64,000 nucleotides of DNA from Geomonas silvestris (lineage in GTDB: Bacteria > Desulfobacterota > Desulfuromonadia > Geobacterales > Geobacteraceae), in contig NZ_BLXX01000001.1 of the NCBI RefSeq assembly GCF_014193515.1, forward strand, positions 558,001 to 622,000. Direction: 5' to 3'. The stretch's first letter is position 1, and each line of letters starts with the position of its first letter. The notes under the pieces were generated by a model. That model saw only the letters and a program-made list of their open reading frames with translations. It was not told the origin of the DNA and searched no databases. This document shows, piece by piece, positions 21,455 through 29,908 of the stretch. Both the position numbers and the translations under genes were made by a program.

Positions 21455-21534
21455 GGTAACAAAATAATCCCTTCACACATCCTTGCTACCATGCACACAT
21501 GAGGCAGGCAAAACGTGGAAAGGGGGATTTTCAC

Positions 21535-22590
21535 ATGATCAGCGGTCGTTTTAGTTATCTACTAGTAGTCGTGGTAGTGGTTCTCGCGGCCACGGCCGTG
21601 TTGGCAATGAGGTACCAGGGATCTCAGGGCACCCAGCAGGCAGGAAAGGAGACCGGCATGACACGGAAATATTCGGAGGAAGATTTGAAGAAACGACTGA
21701 CTCCGCTTCAGTACAGCGTGACCCAGAAGGAAGGTACCGAGCCCCCCTTTAACAACGAATTCTGGAACGAGCATCGCGACGGGCTCTACGTCGACGTCGT
21801 AAGCGGTGAGCCGCTCTTCTCGTCGAAAGACAAGTTCGATTCCGGCACCGGCTGGCCCAGCTTCACCAGACCGGTCGAGGGGGCGAGCCTTCTCGAGAAG
21901 CGGGATCTCGGTTTTGGTTCCATCCGGACCGAGGTGCGTTCCAAAGAGGCGGATTCGCACCTGGGGCATGTCTTCGAAGACGGTCCCCGGGACAAGGGAG
22001 GGCTGCGCTACTGCATCAACTCCGCGGCCCTGCGTTTCGTCCCCGTGGATGACCTGGAAAAGTCCGGCTATGGCAAGTACCTGCCGCTTTTCGGCAGACC
22101 TGCCCCGGCAGCTCCGGCCAAGCAGGTGGCAACCCTGGCAGGGGGGTGCTTCTGGGGGATGCAGGACCTTTTGCGCCGGCAGCCCGGGGTACTTACGACC
22201 GAAGTCGGTTATACCGGGGGTGAGGTAGCGAACGCGACCTACCAAAACCACGCGGGGCATGCCGAGGCGGTGCGCATCGAGTTCGACCCGACCAAGACCA
22301 GCTACGAGGCGCTCTTGCGCTTCTTCTTCCGGATGCACGACCCGACAACCTTTAACCGCCAGGGAAACGATGTCGGCTCCAGCTACCGCAGCGCCATCTT
22401 TTACCACGACGAAGAGCAGAAGCGGGTTGCCGAGCGGGTAAAGGCAGAGGTAAATGCCAGCGGCAAATGGCCCAAGCCGGTAGTCACCGAGATCACCGCA
22501 GCGGGTCCCTGGTGGCGGGCCGAGGACTACCACCAGGACTACCTGGTGAAAAATCCGGGAGGGTACACCTGCCATTGGGTGAGGGAGTAA
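21535..22590 (+). CDS. msrAB: Membrane-anchored MsrB-MsrA methionine sulfoxide reductase fusion
   Basis: A 351-residue fusion. A hydrophobic N-terminus (residues 7-24) acts as signal or anchor, placing the enzyme in the periplasm. MsrB (about 40-170) has the catalytic Cys160 in [12 protein letters not shown] and lacks the two zinc CxxC pairs, the zinc-free form. MsrA (about 195-345) has GCFWG with Cys205. The order MsrB then MsrA is the reverse of the PilB/MsrAB layout. Together they reduce both R- and S-methionine sulfoxides. The start was chosen for AAAGGGGG upstream. It follows the two-component operon by 80 bp on the same strand. Confidence 0.93.
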   Translation: MISGRFSYLLVVVVVVLAATAVLAMRYQGSQGTQQAGKETGMTRKYSEEDLKKRLTPLQYSVTQKEGTEPPFNNEFWNEHRDGLYVDVVSGEPLFSSKDKFDSGTGWPSFTRPVEGASLLEKRDLGFGSIRTEVRSKEADSHLGHVFEDGPRDKGGLRYCINSAALRFVPVDDLEKSGYGKYLPLFGRPAPAAPAKQVATLAGGCFWGMQDLLRRQPGVLTTEVGYTGGEVANATYQNHAGHAEAVRIEFDPTKTSYEALLRFFFRMHDPTTFNRQGNDVGSSYRSAIFYHDEEQKRVAERVKAEVNASGKWPKPVVTEITAAGPWWRAEDYHQDYLVKNPGGYTCHWVRE

Positions 22591-22687
22591 GGATCAACAT
22601 ACCTCCTGAAGCCAAAGCGGCATGGAGTCAGAGTTCCACGCTACGCAATGTGAACTGTGGAGCTCTGCCCCCATGATTTCCTACACA

Positions 22688-22716
22688 AAACGGGGCGGCC
22701 ATTTGGCCGCCCCGTT
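22688..22716. terminator. Bidirectional terminator between msrBA and the cytochrome operon
   Basis: A perfect 12-13-bp stem (AACGGGGCGGCC / GGCCGCCCCGTT) with an ATTT loop is flanked by A-run and T-rich sequence on both sides, serving the two convergent units. Confidence 0.8.
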
Positions 22717-22765
22717 TGTTCTTCCACTAATCTGCAACATCCCTCAACAGGCAACCGCCGCCCCT

Positions 22766-25700
22766 TTAGGGGAGGTTGAGCTGCCAGGTGACGGTGGCTC
22801 CCGGAGAAACTTCCGCCGCAGTGAACACCCGGAAGTCGGCGCCCGTACCGCCTCCTTCGTAATCGGGATACTCCCATTCGACGTGCATGACGTAGCCCAC
22901 ACCTGACGGGACGACGAATTGCGCCCAGGTATGATGTTCATCGGAAGACCATCCGCCGTCAGCGATGGTTGTCGTATCGCTTGCATCCATCAACCAGAAA
23001 TGCGTGTAGGGGTGGTTGGCAGAGGAATTGTTGTCTCCTACCAGTGTCGTCGTCCCTCCTCCGGTAGCCGTTGGTACCACGGTGAAGGTCACCGATTTCG
23101 TGGCTTCCTGGTTGCCGGCTGCATCGATCGCATACCAGGAAATCGTGTGCGATGCGCTTCCGGAAGTTGGGGCGGCAACAGCGACCAAGGTGCCCTGGGT
23201 AAACGAAGCCGCCCCGTCGAGTTTGTACCAGGTACTTGCCACACCGGAGCCACTGTCTGTTGCGCTGAGGGTAAAGGTTTGGTTCCCCGTATAGGTGGTC
23301 CCTGCCTGGGCGCTGTTTGTCGTGACCGGCGCTACGGTATCGATACGGAACGAGTTTGAAACGTGGGGTGTCTCAGAGTTGTTGGCGTTGTCCACCGAGT
23401 AGTAGCTAAAGGTGTGCAGGCCATCGGTAATGGTAAAGGAGGTCCCTGCGGTGAAGGCGCCCGCATCCAGCCTGTAGTAGGTAGTTTTGACACCGGAACC
23501 GGCATCGCTAGCGGTAAGGGTCACGGTTTGACCGGTCTTGTAGATGGCATTTGCCGCCGGGTTGAAGCTCGATGTGGTAACCGGCGGAGTAGCATCGGCC
23601 AGTGCCTGGACGGTGAAGGTAACCGACTTGGTCGCTTCCTGGTTGCCTGCGGCGTCGGTTGAGTACCAGGAGATCGTGTGCGATGCGCTACCCGAGGATG
23701 GTGCGGCCACAACGACAGAGGTGCCGGAGGTGAAAGCGCCAGCGTCCAGCTTGTACATGGTGCCGGCTACGCCTGAACCGCCGGTATCCGAAGCAGAAAG
23801 GGTGAAGGTCTGGGTGCCGGCGTAGCTGGTTCCAGCCACAGCACTGTTTGTCGTCACCGGTGCAACGGTATCGATTCTGAATTGATTGGAGACGCGGACG
23901 GTTTCGGCGTTGTTGGCATTATCCACCGAGTAGTAGCTGAAGGTATGGAGACCATCACCGGAGATGGTGAAGGAGGTACCTGCGCTGAAGGCCCCCGAAT
24001 CGATCTTGTAGTAGGTAGCCTTGACTCCGGAGCCGCCGCTGTTGTCTACGGCAAAGAGAGTTACCGCCTGGCTCGCCTTGAGACTTGCCCCAGCAGCCGG
24101 GTTGAAGCTCGAGGTCGTTGTGGGTGCGGTGGTGTCGGGTAACGGAACGGCTGATACGGTAAAGGTGACAGTATGCACGGCCTCGATATTCATGGCGTGG
24201 TCGGCTGAGTAGAACTGGAGCGTATGAATTTTAGATCCCGAAGTCGGTGCTTGGACAAAAACATCTGCCGAAGCTGCCACTTCGATCCATTTGCGGCCAT
24301 CGAGCATATAGCGGGTGTAAGAAAGACCGGAACTCCCTTGATCGATCGCCATCAGGTGGATAGTGGCTGCTCCTGTATAGGTACTTAGTGTGTCCGAGAT
24401 CGTTACCGGAGCAAGATCATCTCCGACTGCTGCGGCCGTCATGTCCGGGGTGTGGCAGCGTGCACAGTTGTCGCCAGGTCCCGGGTATCCGCCGCTGGTG
24501 TCGTGACATCTGTCACAACTGGAAGAAGAACCGTTGTAGATTCCATTGTGATTGCCGGTCATCTTTGTATGAATTGCCGGGTGGCACGACCCTGCCGAAC
24601 AGGTCTTGTTCCATGCACCGGCAAAGGAATTCCTCGGGGGGTTGGTTCCTCCATGGCACAAGGAACATCTGCCGCCATGTTGCTGGACAAGACTCTCGTA
24701 GTGACACAGTGCGCAATTTTCAGTGATGCTTAACGGAGTGATATCGTGGTTACTGTCGGCGGTGAACATCACGATATCTCCGGCGCCCAGAACTGCCTTG
24801 TGGTCGGGCATTTTCGCAGTAAACGACCCTTTGGCATCCCCATGGGTGTGGCAATTGTTGCAGACCCTTGGGTCGTTGCTGGCGTGGTCGGCGATGCTGT
24901 TCGGAAGGGCATGGCAGCCCTGGCAGACACCGTTGCCGTCGGCATTCTTGTATTCCCTGCGTGCTCCGGTATAGCGATAGAATATCTGGCTGGGCGCACC
25001 GTTATCGGTCACATTTCTCCTGATCAGGTTGATGTTTGTCCCTTTGGTATTGTTCGGGTCGTTCGGATCGTACTCCACGTGGGCAGCATGGCAGTCAAGG
25101 CACTGGATGTTCTGGCCCCCGGCGTTGTGGTTGAATTTGCCGGCATGGCAGTTGGTGCAGATATTGAGGGCATCAGCCGTTCCGGAAGCCACGTTTTCGC
25201 CGCGGGGGTTGGTGCGTAACAGGTTGCCGTCGCCGAGTTTGCCGTTGCTGTCGGCCACCGGCGGGTTGGCGCTTTGCGAGGTGGCGTTGTGAACGGAGTG
25301 GCAGGTGCTGCAGAGCACCACACCACTGGATGCGGACAACCTGGCACCGAGATCGGAGCCCGGATTGCTGGGGTTGGCATTGACCGGGGGGGCGTTATAC
25401 CCGGCCGAGTTGGCCGCCACGGCATCAGCATAGCTAACGTTCACCGGGTGGCTCGCCGGGTACCTGGTCGGATCGACGCGATGGCTCTTTACGTCGCGGG
25501 ACCGGTGGCAATCAAGACAGAGTTGATCACTCCCATTGGCGATGCGCCGGTATTTATCGTTGCTGTCGTCGTGGGGGTTATGGCAGAGCACGCAGGCCAG
25601 CTCGCTGCCGGTGTAGTTCTGTACCAGTGTCAACGCACCGGTGGTGGGTGCTTGGGCCCCGGCGGACGGCGCAACAACATTCCCGGTCCATTTGTGCGAG

Positions 25701-25930
25701 GTCTGCTGTGCAGCGCTGTTCGTGCCGGTAGAGAAATCATTATGGCAGGAAAGGCAGTTGCTGTTAAAAACCGAGCCGTTCGAAGGCACGTCCTCGTTAT
25801 GACAGCTTGTGCAGGAGGCATTCGCTACTTTGGTCGGGTCTGCATGGGGGCCGTCCATGGCCCATGCGTTAAAGGGCGTGACGAGGGCAAGCACGGCGAA
25901 GCCGAGGATTATGGAAAACAGTTTTTTCAT
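22766..25930 (-). CDS. Secreted multihaem c-type cytochrome with Ig-like (OmpL47-type) repeats
   Basis: A 1054-residue exported protein; the ATG has AAGGAG 7 bases upstream and a signal peptide covers about 1-24. The N-terminal half (to about residue 500) contains 13 CxxCH motifs and one CxxxxCH, so up to 14 c-type haems, with extra His residues for axial ligation. The C-terminal half contains about five similar beta domains of roughly 80-95 residues (patterns TTSSFNPAA, GLHTFSYYSVDNANN, SHTISWYSTDAAGNQEATKSVTFTV), like OmpL47-type repeats of surface proteins, then a final unrecognised beta domain. It probably conducts electrons at or beyond the outer membrane and uses the repeats for attachment or reach. 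It is the last gene of a three-gene operon. Confidence 0.93.
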   Translation of the reverse strand: MKKLFSIILGFAVLALVTPFNAWAMDGPHADPTKVANASCTSCHNEDVPSNGSVFNSNCLSCHNDFSTGTNSAAQQTSHKWTGNVVAPSAGAQAPTTGALTLVQNYTGSELACVLCHNPHDDSNDKYRRIANGSDQLCLDCHRSRDVKSHRVDPTRYPASHPVNVSYADAVAANSAGYNAPPVNANPSNPGSDLGARLSASSGVVLCSTCHSVHNATSQSANPPVADSNGKLGDGNLLRTNPRGENVASGTADALNICTNCHAGKFNHNAGGQNIQCLDCHAAHVEYDPNDPNNTKGTNINLIRRNVTDNGAPSQIFYRYTGARREYKNADGNGVCQGCHALPNSIADHASNDPRVCNNCHTHGDAKGSFTAKMPDHKAVLGAGDIVMFTADSNHDITPLSITENCALCHYESLVQQHGGRCSLCHGGTNPPRNSFAGAWNKTCSAGSCHPAIHTKMTGNHNGIYNGSSSSCDRCHDTSGGYPGPGDNCARCHTPDMTAAAVGDDLAPVTISDTLSTYTGAATIHLMAIDQGSSGLSYTRYMLDGRKWIEVAASADVFVQAPTSGSKIHTLQFYSADHAMNIEAVHTVTFTVSAVPLPDTTAPTTTSSFNPAAGASLKASQAVTLFAVDNSGGSGVKATYYKIDSGAFSAGTSFTISGDGLHTFSYYSVDNANNAETVRVSNQFRIDTVAPVTTNSAVAGTSYAGTQTFTLSASDTGGSGVAGTMYKLDAGAFTSGTSVVVAAPSSGSASHTISWYSTDAAGNQEATKSVTFTVQALADATPPVTTSSFNPAANAIYKTGQTVTLTASDAGSGVKTTYYRLDAGAFTAGTSFTITDGLHTFSYYSVDNANNSETPHVSNSFRIDTVAPVTTNSAQAGTTYTGNQTFTLSATDSGSGVASTWYKLDGAASFTQGTLVAVAAPTSGSASHTISWYAIDAAGNQEATKSVTFTVVPTATGGGTTTLVGDNNSSANHPYTHFWLMDASDTTTIADGGWSSDEHHTWAQFVVPSGVGYVMHVEWEYPDYEGGGTGADFRVFTAAEVSPGATVTWQLNLP

Positions 25931-25992
25931 GGCGGGGCTCCTTGAGCTGCAACGTAACACTGCAGGTAAGTACGTTTCCTTCCGGCGCGTTA

Positions 25993-26694
25993 TCAGTGGC
26001 AGCCGAAACACTTGGAGGTGAACTTGGCTACAACGTCAAGCGTGCCGTTTGCGTGCTGGCTCGGAGCCGTCAAATAGTTTGAGACGATGGTTTTGCCGTC
26101 CGGTCCCACATTCGATTTTGCATCGGGATGGCAGAGCTCGCAGTTGTTACCACCCGGAATCGTATTATTGGTATGCGTGCCGCTGTGCCACACATTCTTC
26201 GAATAGGGAGGTATTTTGTGGCAACTGTTGCAGTTGGTATTGGGGCTATCCTGCCACTGGGCTGTGGCACTGCTCATGCCGCCGTAGTTGTAATCAATGG
26301 GGACAAGTTCGTCAGCACCCCAGTCATAGACGTAGTAGGTGTACGTGCCAGCCGGAATGCTGTGACACGCGATGTTCGAGCAGGTGGCGGCGGTGTTGGT
26401 TTTGGGAAAGGTCCAACTGCCCGATTTGGCGAAGACCGGGGCAGGACCGCCAGGATAAAACGCTCCCATCGAGCTGTCCCTGAAAAAAGATTTCGGTGCG
26501 TTGAATGAGAAGTTCAGATTGTGGCAGGTGGTGCAGTCTTTCATGTATGCCTGGTGCTTGAGATGAATGGAGTCGGGACAGAGCTGGTTGTTCTTGGAGT
26601 CATAACAATAGGTGTTCGCACCGCTGGCCACGGTACTGAACAGGGCCACGGTGAGTAACGCCAGGCTGAGTGCCATAGTAAGCAGACGGTTCAT
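25993..26694 (-). CDS. Secreted pentahaem cytochrome of the CxxxxCH/CxxCH type
   Basis: A 233-residue exported cytochrome with a signal peptide (1-25) and AAGGAG before the ATG. It has four CxxCH sites and one CxxxxCH (CSNIACH), the last CxxCH being the C-terminal four residues region. This matches the Geobacter CxxxxCH...CxxCH domain family (TIGR01904 type). Likely a periplasmic or extracellular electron carrier. Its ATG overlaps the stop of the upstream gene (ATGA), and the large cytochrome follows 62 bp downstream, so the three are one operon. Confidence 0.9.
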   Translation of the reverse strand: MNRLLTMALSLALLTVALFSTVASGANTYCYDSKNNQLCPDSIHLKHQAYMKDCTTCHNLNFSFNAPKSFFRDSSMGAFYPGGPAPVFAKSGSWTFPKTNTAATCSNIACHSIPAGTYTYYVYDWGADELVPIDYNYGGMSSATAQWQDSPNTNCNSCHKIPPYSKNVWHSGTHTNNTIPGGNNCELCHPDAKSNVGPDGKTIVSNYLTAPSQHANGTLDVVAKFTSKCFGCH

Positions 26695-27044
26695 TTGGAG
26701 ACTCCTTGAGAGTTAGAAGTACTGGTACCATTGCTGTCGGTGGTCTTTTTATCTTTCGCCTTCTTGTAGTGCTTAAGTTCGTAGGTGTCGACCGATGCAT
26801 CGTGTGGAACCCACTCTTGGCCGTTGTAGATATATTCGCGGTTATCAGAAGTGTTGAAATAAACCTGCATGATTTTAGGGTTGTTCGGTTCATGGGGTAA
26901 CCGCTGTACTTCTTTGGCCACAGCAAAAGCAGGTGGGAAGGAGAATAAACAGACCAACAGCAGTGCAATAATGAGTACTACGTTGTTGTTAACAAGTTGC
27001 CGCAGGTGGGTATTCCGGAACTCCATCAATTTTAGTGATCTCAT
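26691..27044 (-). CDS. Small anchored/exported protein, first gene of the cytochrome operon
   Basis: A 117-residue protein starting at the ATG after AAGGAGG. A hydrophobic segment (about 20-40, VVLIIALLLVCLFSFPPAFA) forms a signal peptide or anchor. The mature part is short and polar with YIYNGQEW and a Lys/Thr/Ser-rich tail. There is no haem motif and no known family. Translational coupling to the pentahaem cytochrome suggests a role in its maturation or assembly, which is inferred from position only. Confidence 0.7.
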   Translation of the reverse strand: MRSLKLMEFRNTHLRQLVNNNVVLIIALLLVCLFSFPPAFAVAKEVQRLPHEPNNPKIMQVYFNTSDNREYIYNGQEWVPHDASVDTYELKHYKKAKDKKTTDSNGTSTSNSQGVSK

Positions 27045-27123
27045 GAACTGAAGCCTCCTTATTCTAAAAATGGCAATACATACTGGCAATGATCTTGATC
27101 CGAGGTGAGATAACTGTCCGTGT

Positions 27124-27474
27124 TTAGGCAGGTGAGGCTTTGTTGGGAAAGTAGTCCCTATTCAGACTGTCAGGTTGCCGCAGTGGAGCTGGTATTTGCG
27201 ATTTAGAAGCTATGAGGATCGGCTCTATGAGGTTGGCAACCGCTATCGGCAGGACATGATAATCAGGCGTCTGAATACCCGGATTATCGGATAGTTCCGT
27301 TTTTTCAGGTATGTCGGTGTGGATTTGATGGATTGGATCAGCAGAGTCGTACCAGGAATTGGCGAAATTAGGATGTGACAAGGTGATACTAAACAGCAAG
27401 TCCAGTATGAGGAGCGGTAAAAAGAGAATTATTCGATAGTGGGAATAGAAATGGTGCAAGGGAGTTCCCTTCAT
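27124..27474 (-). CDS. Possible small membrane-anchored protein upstream of the cytochrome operon
   Basis: A 116-residue frame with one hydrophobic segment (residues 14-32) followed by a polar, Pro/Ser/Asp-rich region. No good Shine-Dalgarno precedes the ATG and no family is recognised. It is 79 bp upstream of the operon and on the same strand, so it could be a leader gene, or a chance frame. Confidence 0.35.
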   Translation of the reverse strand: MKGTPLHHFYSHYRIILFLPLLILDLLFSITLSHPNFANSWYDSADPIHQIHTDIPEKTELSDNPGIQTPDYHVLPIAVANLIEPILIASKSQIPAPLRQPDSLNRDYFPNKASPA

Positions 27475-28065
27475 TCATTTCATCCGGCAGCCAGGCTGTC
27501 AGGTTCAGGGTCCTTGGGGTCTGGGCTATGTGTAAAGTCCCCTGACATGGTTGCCTATTTCAGTTTGCACAGCAATAAAAGGGCAACACTGAGGTACGTG
27601 CTTGAGAACCTAGGTTTCATCTGCTTCAGTAGGGTATAACCTTACTATCTATAAGCAGTGCTCTTTCTTCTTCATATAACGGTAAGATTGCACATTGAAT
27701 AGAAACCGTTGCAGCTAATCAGCACGGACCATGCCGGGCGGTAACCTGCTGAAACATGCGGATTGTAGCGGAGGTGACAGGTGGCGCGGCAGCCAGACAT
27801 GTAAAAGGTTTCGACAAAAGTGTCGGGATTCACAACAGGAAAGGGCCCGCCCCTTGCCCGGAGAGTGGCCAGAGCATTACGAGCAGATAAAAAAAACCGA
27901 ACATCTGCAGTGCGAAGGGTTGGATCGTGACGGTTGCCCCAAGTGGGACACGCATTGTGAATTAACGTCGACTTTGGGGAGATGTGCGGCGAAGACGGCG
28001 TCATCCTCGCGGGCCGTCCAAAAACTTCCCTTGACTTTAGTTCGCACACGAACTATCCTCCCTCC
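27475..28065. other. Intergenic region with an orphan PEP-CTERM-box-like element
   Basis: A 591-bp gap. At about 27798-27826 on the plus strand, TGTAAAAGGTTTCGACAAAA followed by GTGTCGGG matches the element upstream of the PEP-CTERM gene at 30538 (there on the minus strand). No PEP-CTERM gene lies downstream. A weak sigma-54-like sequence is present near 27946 but has GT instead of GC at -12. The MarR promoter lies at its right end. Confidence 0.45.
28031..28059 (+). promoter_or_regulatory. MarR gene promoter with palindromic operator
   Basis: TTGACT (28031-28036) and TATCCT (28054-28059) are separated by 17 bp. The spacer contains the perfect palindrome TAGTTCG-CACA-CGAACTA (28038-28055). 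The predicted start site falls at or next to the ATG at 28066, implying a leaderless mRNA, consistent with the absence of a Shine-Dalgarno sequence. An identical palindrome lies upstream of the next gene. Confidence 0.8.
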
Positions 28066-28503
28066 ATGTTCAAACGCACCCCGAGCCCCATCATCGCCCA
28101 GATCGCCAAGATCCGCGAGTCCGCCAACCTTTTGCTCGAGAAGGAGCTCTTGGCGCGCGACCTGAAAGGCATCGTGCCGGCTCACGGCCTGGTGTTCTGC
28201 TTTCTTTTCCGCCAGGACGAACCCATCCCCATCAAGGCCCTGGTCCAGGAGTCCGGCCGGGTCAAATCGACGGTGACGGGCATGGTCAATACGCTGGAGA
28301 AGCACGGCTACCTGTACAAGATAGAGTGCCCGGACGATGCACGCTCGACGCTCATCGGGCTTACCGAAAAAGGCAAGGCGATCCAACAGGACTTCGAAGA
28401 CGTCTCGGAAACTCTCGAGAACAAGGTCTTCGGCTCGATGCCCCCCGAAGACCGGCAGCGCCTTCTGGAACTGCTCGCGGTGATCGAGAAGAACCTCGAC
28501 TAA
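28066..28503 (+). CDS. MarR-family transcriptional regulator
   Basis: A 145-residue winged-helix regulator. Helices 3-4 (IPIKALVQESGRVKSTVTGMVNTLEKHGY, about 47-75) form the recognition region and DDARSTLIGLTEKGKAI (about 81-97) is the wing with the family's D-x-R signature. N- and C-terminal helices give the dimer interface. It most likely represses its own promoter and the downstream reductase gene through the shared TAGTTCG palindrome. Signal unknown; Cys residues are present but not in a recognised redox pair. It appears to be translated from a leaderless transcript. Confidence 0.92.
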   Translation: MFKRTPSPIIAQIAKIRESANLLLEKELLARDLKGIVPAHGLVFCFLFRQDEPIPIKALVQESGRVKSTVTGMVNTLEKHGYLYKIECPDDARSTLIGLTEKGKAIQQDFEDVSETLENKVFGSMPPEDRQRLLELLAVIEKNLD

Positions 28504-28521
28504 TATTTTCGCACGCCCATA

Positions 28522-28539
28522 TAGTTCGCCTACGAACTA
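28522..28539 (+). promoter_or_regulatory. Second MarR operator, upstream of the NmrA-like reductase
   Basis: TAGTTCG-CCTA-CGAACTA repeats the palindrome arms found at 28038 exactly, with a different 4-bp centre. A possible -10 TATAGT (28520-28525) overlaps it and a poor -35 TCGACT lies at 28496. It sits between the MarR stop codon and the reductase start. Confidence 0.75.
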
Positions 28540-28590
28540 CTTGGACATTTGGCACTAAACCTCAACACCGTTCACAAAAGGGAGATCGTC

Positions 28591-29442
28591 ATGATTGTCA
28601 TTACGGGTGCAACCGGCCAACTGGGCCGCCTGGTTATCGCATCGCTTCTGAAGAAAGTTCCGGCAGACCGGATCGTTGCCGCCGTCAGGAATCCGGAGAA
28701 GGCCAAGGACCTTGCGGCACGGGGTGTCCAGGTGCGCCAAGCCGACTACACCGAGCCCGAGAGCTGGGAAAAAGTCCTGGCAGGGGCCAAGAAGCTGCTG
28801 CTGATCTCCTCGAACGAGATCGGCCAGCGCGAAGCCCAGCACAAGACGGTGATCGACGCGGCGCAAAAGGCCGGCATCGAGCTGCTCGTCTACACGAGCC
28901 TCCTCAGAGCGGACAGCACACCCTTGGCCTTGGGCGGGGAGCACCTGGCAACCGAGCAGTATCTGAAGAATTCGGGGGTTCCCTTCGCGGTACTGCGTAA
29001 CGGCTGGTACACCGAGAACTACCTGGCGAGCGTTCCTGCAGCCCTGCAGCACGGTGCGTTCATCGGCAGTGTCGGTGAGGGGAGGATCTCCTCGGCGGCC
29101 CGCGCCGACTACGCCGAAGCTGCCGCGGTCGTTTTGACCGCAGCGGACCAGGCGGGGAAGATCTACGAGTTGGCAGGCGACGAGTCCTACTCCCTTGCCG
29201 AATTCGCCGCCGAACTGAGCCGGCAGACCGGAAGGCAGATCCCGTACGTCAACCTGCCCGAGGCGGAGTACAAAGGGGCCCTCTTGGGCGCCGGCCTCCC
29301 CGAGGCGTTCGCCGAGCTCCTGGCCAACTCCGACGCCGGCGCTGCACGGGGCGGTCTCTACAGCGAGGACCGTTCCTTAAGCACCTTGATCGGTCGCGAA
29401 ACCACCACGCTCGCAACCATGCTCAAGTACACGCTGCATTAG
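28591..29442 (+). CDS. NmrA/QorB-like NAD(P)H-dependent oxidoreductase
   Basis: A 283-residue atypical short-chain dehydrogenase/NmrA-like protein. The N-terminal Rossmann motif is GATGQLGR (residues 6-13); the YTSLLRA and ENYLASVPA segments match QorB (YtfG)-type NAD(P)H:quinone oxidoreductases. It probably reduces quinones or senses NADP(H) in the cytosol. AAAGGGAG precedes the ATG. The MarR-type regulator upstream and its second operator suggest induction by electrophiles or quinones, as in other MarR/reductase pairs. Confidence 0.88.
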   Translation: MIVITGATGQLGRLVIASLLKKVPADRIVAAVRNPEKAKDLAARGVQVRQADYTEPESWEKVLAGAKKLLLISSNEIGQREAQHKTVIDAAQKAGIELLVYTSLLRADSTPLALGGEHLATEQYLKNSGVPFAVLRNGWYTENYLASVPAALQHGAFIGSVGEGRISSAARADYAEAAAVVLTAADQAGKIYELAGDESYSLAEFAAELSRQTGRQIPYVNLPEAEYKGALLGAGLPEAFAELLANSDAGAARGGLYSEDRSLSTLIGRETTTLATMLKYTLH

Positions 29443-29604
29443 CCCACTAGGCTCGTAAGTGCCTAACATGGCACTGGTGTTAGCCAGGGACGTGGGCGGG
29501 AAGGGCAACGTAGAGAGCAGGTCTCCCCTGCCCTTCCGCCCTACCCGCACGATACGGCGAACCTTTAATGTGCTACCTGGATGAATAAATAGAGCAGTTG
29601 AAAA

Positions 29605-29642
29605 AAAAAACGGGGATGACGTCATTGTCATCCCCGTTTTGT
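29605..29642. terminator. Bidirectional terminator
   Basis: AAAACGGGGATGAC (29607-29620) pairs with GTCATCCCCGTTTT (29627-29640) around GTCATT, with a ten-A run upstream and T-run downstream, separating the reductase from the PEP-CTERM genes. Confidence 0.8.
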
Positions 29643-29660
29643 GTAAAGGGAACCGACAGG

Positions 29661-29879
29661 TTACTTGCGCTGCTTCCTTCTCCAAAGGGCCAAGCCCCCC
29701 AGACCCGCGCCGAGCAGGATGAAGGTCGACGGTTCGGGAACCGCCGGCGGCTCATACGTGGTGCCAATCCCATCGAGGAAAGCAAAGCCACCATGGCATC
29801 CACCGACCGGACTCCACGCTGCGTGATGTGGTGAGGATGTCTGGGTACCAGGCCCGAGAAAGGCGCGCCATACCTTCAC
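29661..29879 (-). pseudogene. C-terminal fragment of a PEP-CTERM protein
   Basis: The last 26 residues read VPEPSTFILLGAGLGGLALW then RRKQRK, a complete PEP-CTERM sorting signal (motif, hydrophobic helix, basic tail). The preceding 45 residues contain no signal peptide and no recognisable domain, so the N-terminal part of the gene is missing. Such signals are processed by exosortase at the inner membrane. It lies downstream of an intact PEP-CTERM gene on the same strand and is probably a relic of a duplicated copy. Confidence 0.7.
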
Positions 29880-29908
29880 GATACGACGAGCATCTAATGT
29901 GTCAAGGC

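Noticed and set aside
27672-28165. Short open frames upstream of the MarR gene on both strands
   Set aside because: Low-complexity or Cys/Arg-rich translations without ribosome-binding sites; the region contains regulatory elements instead.
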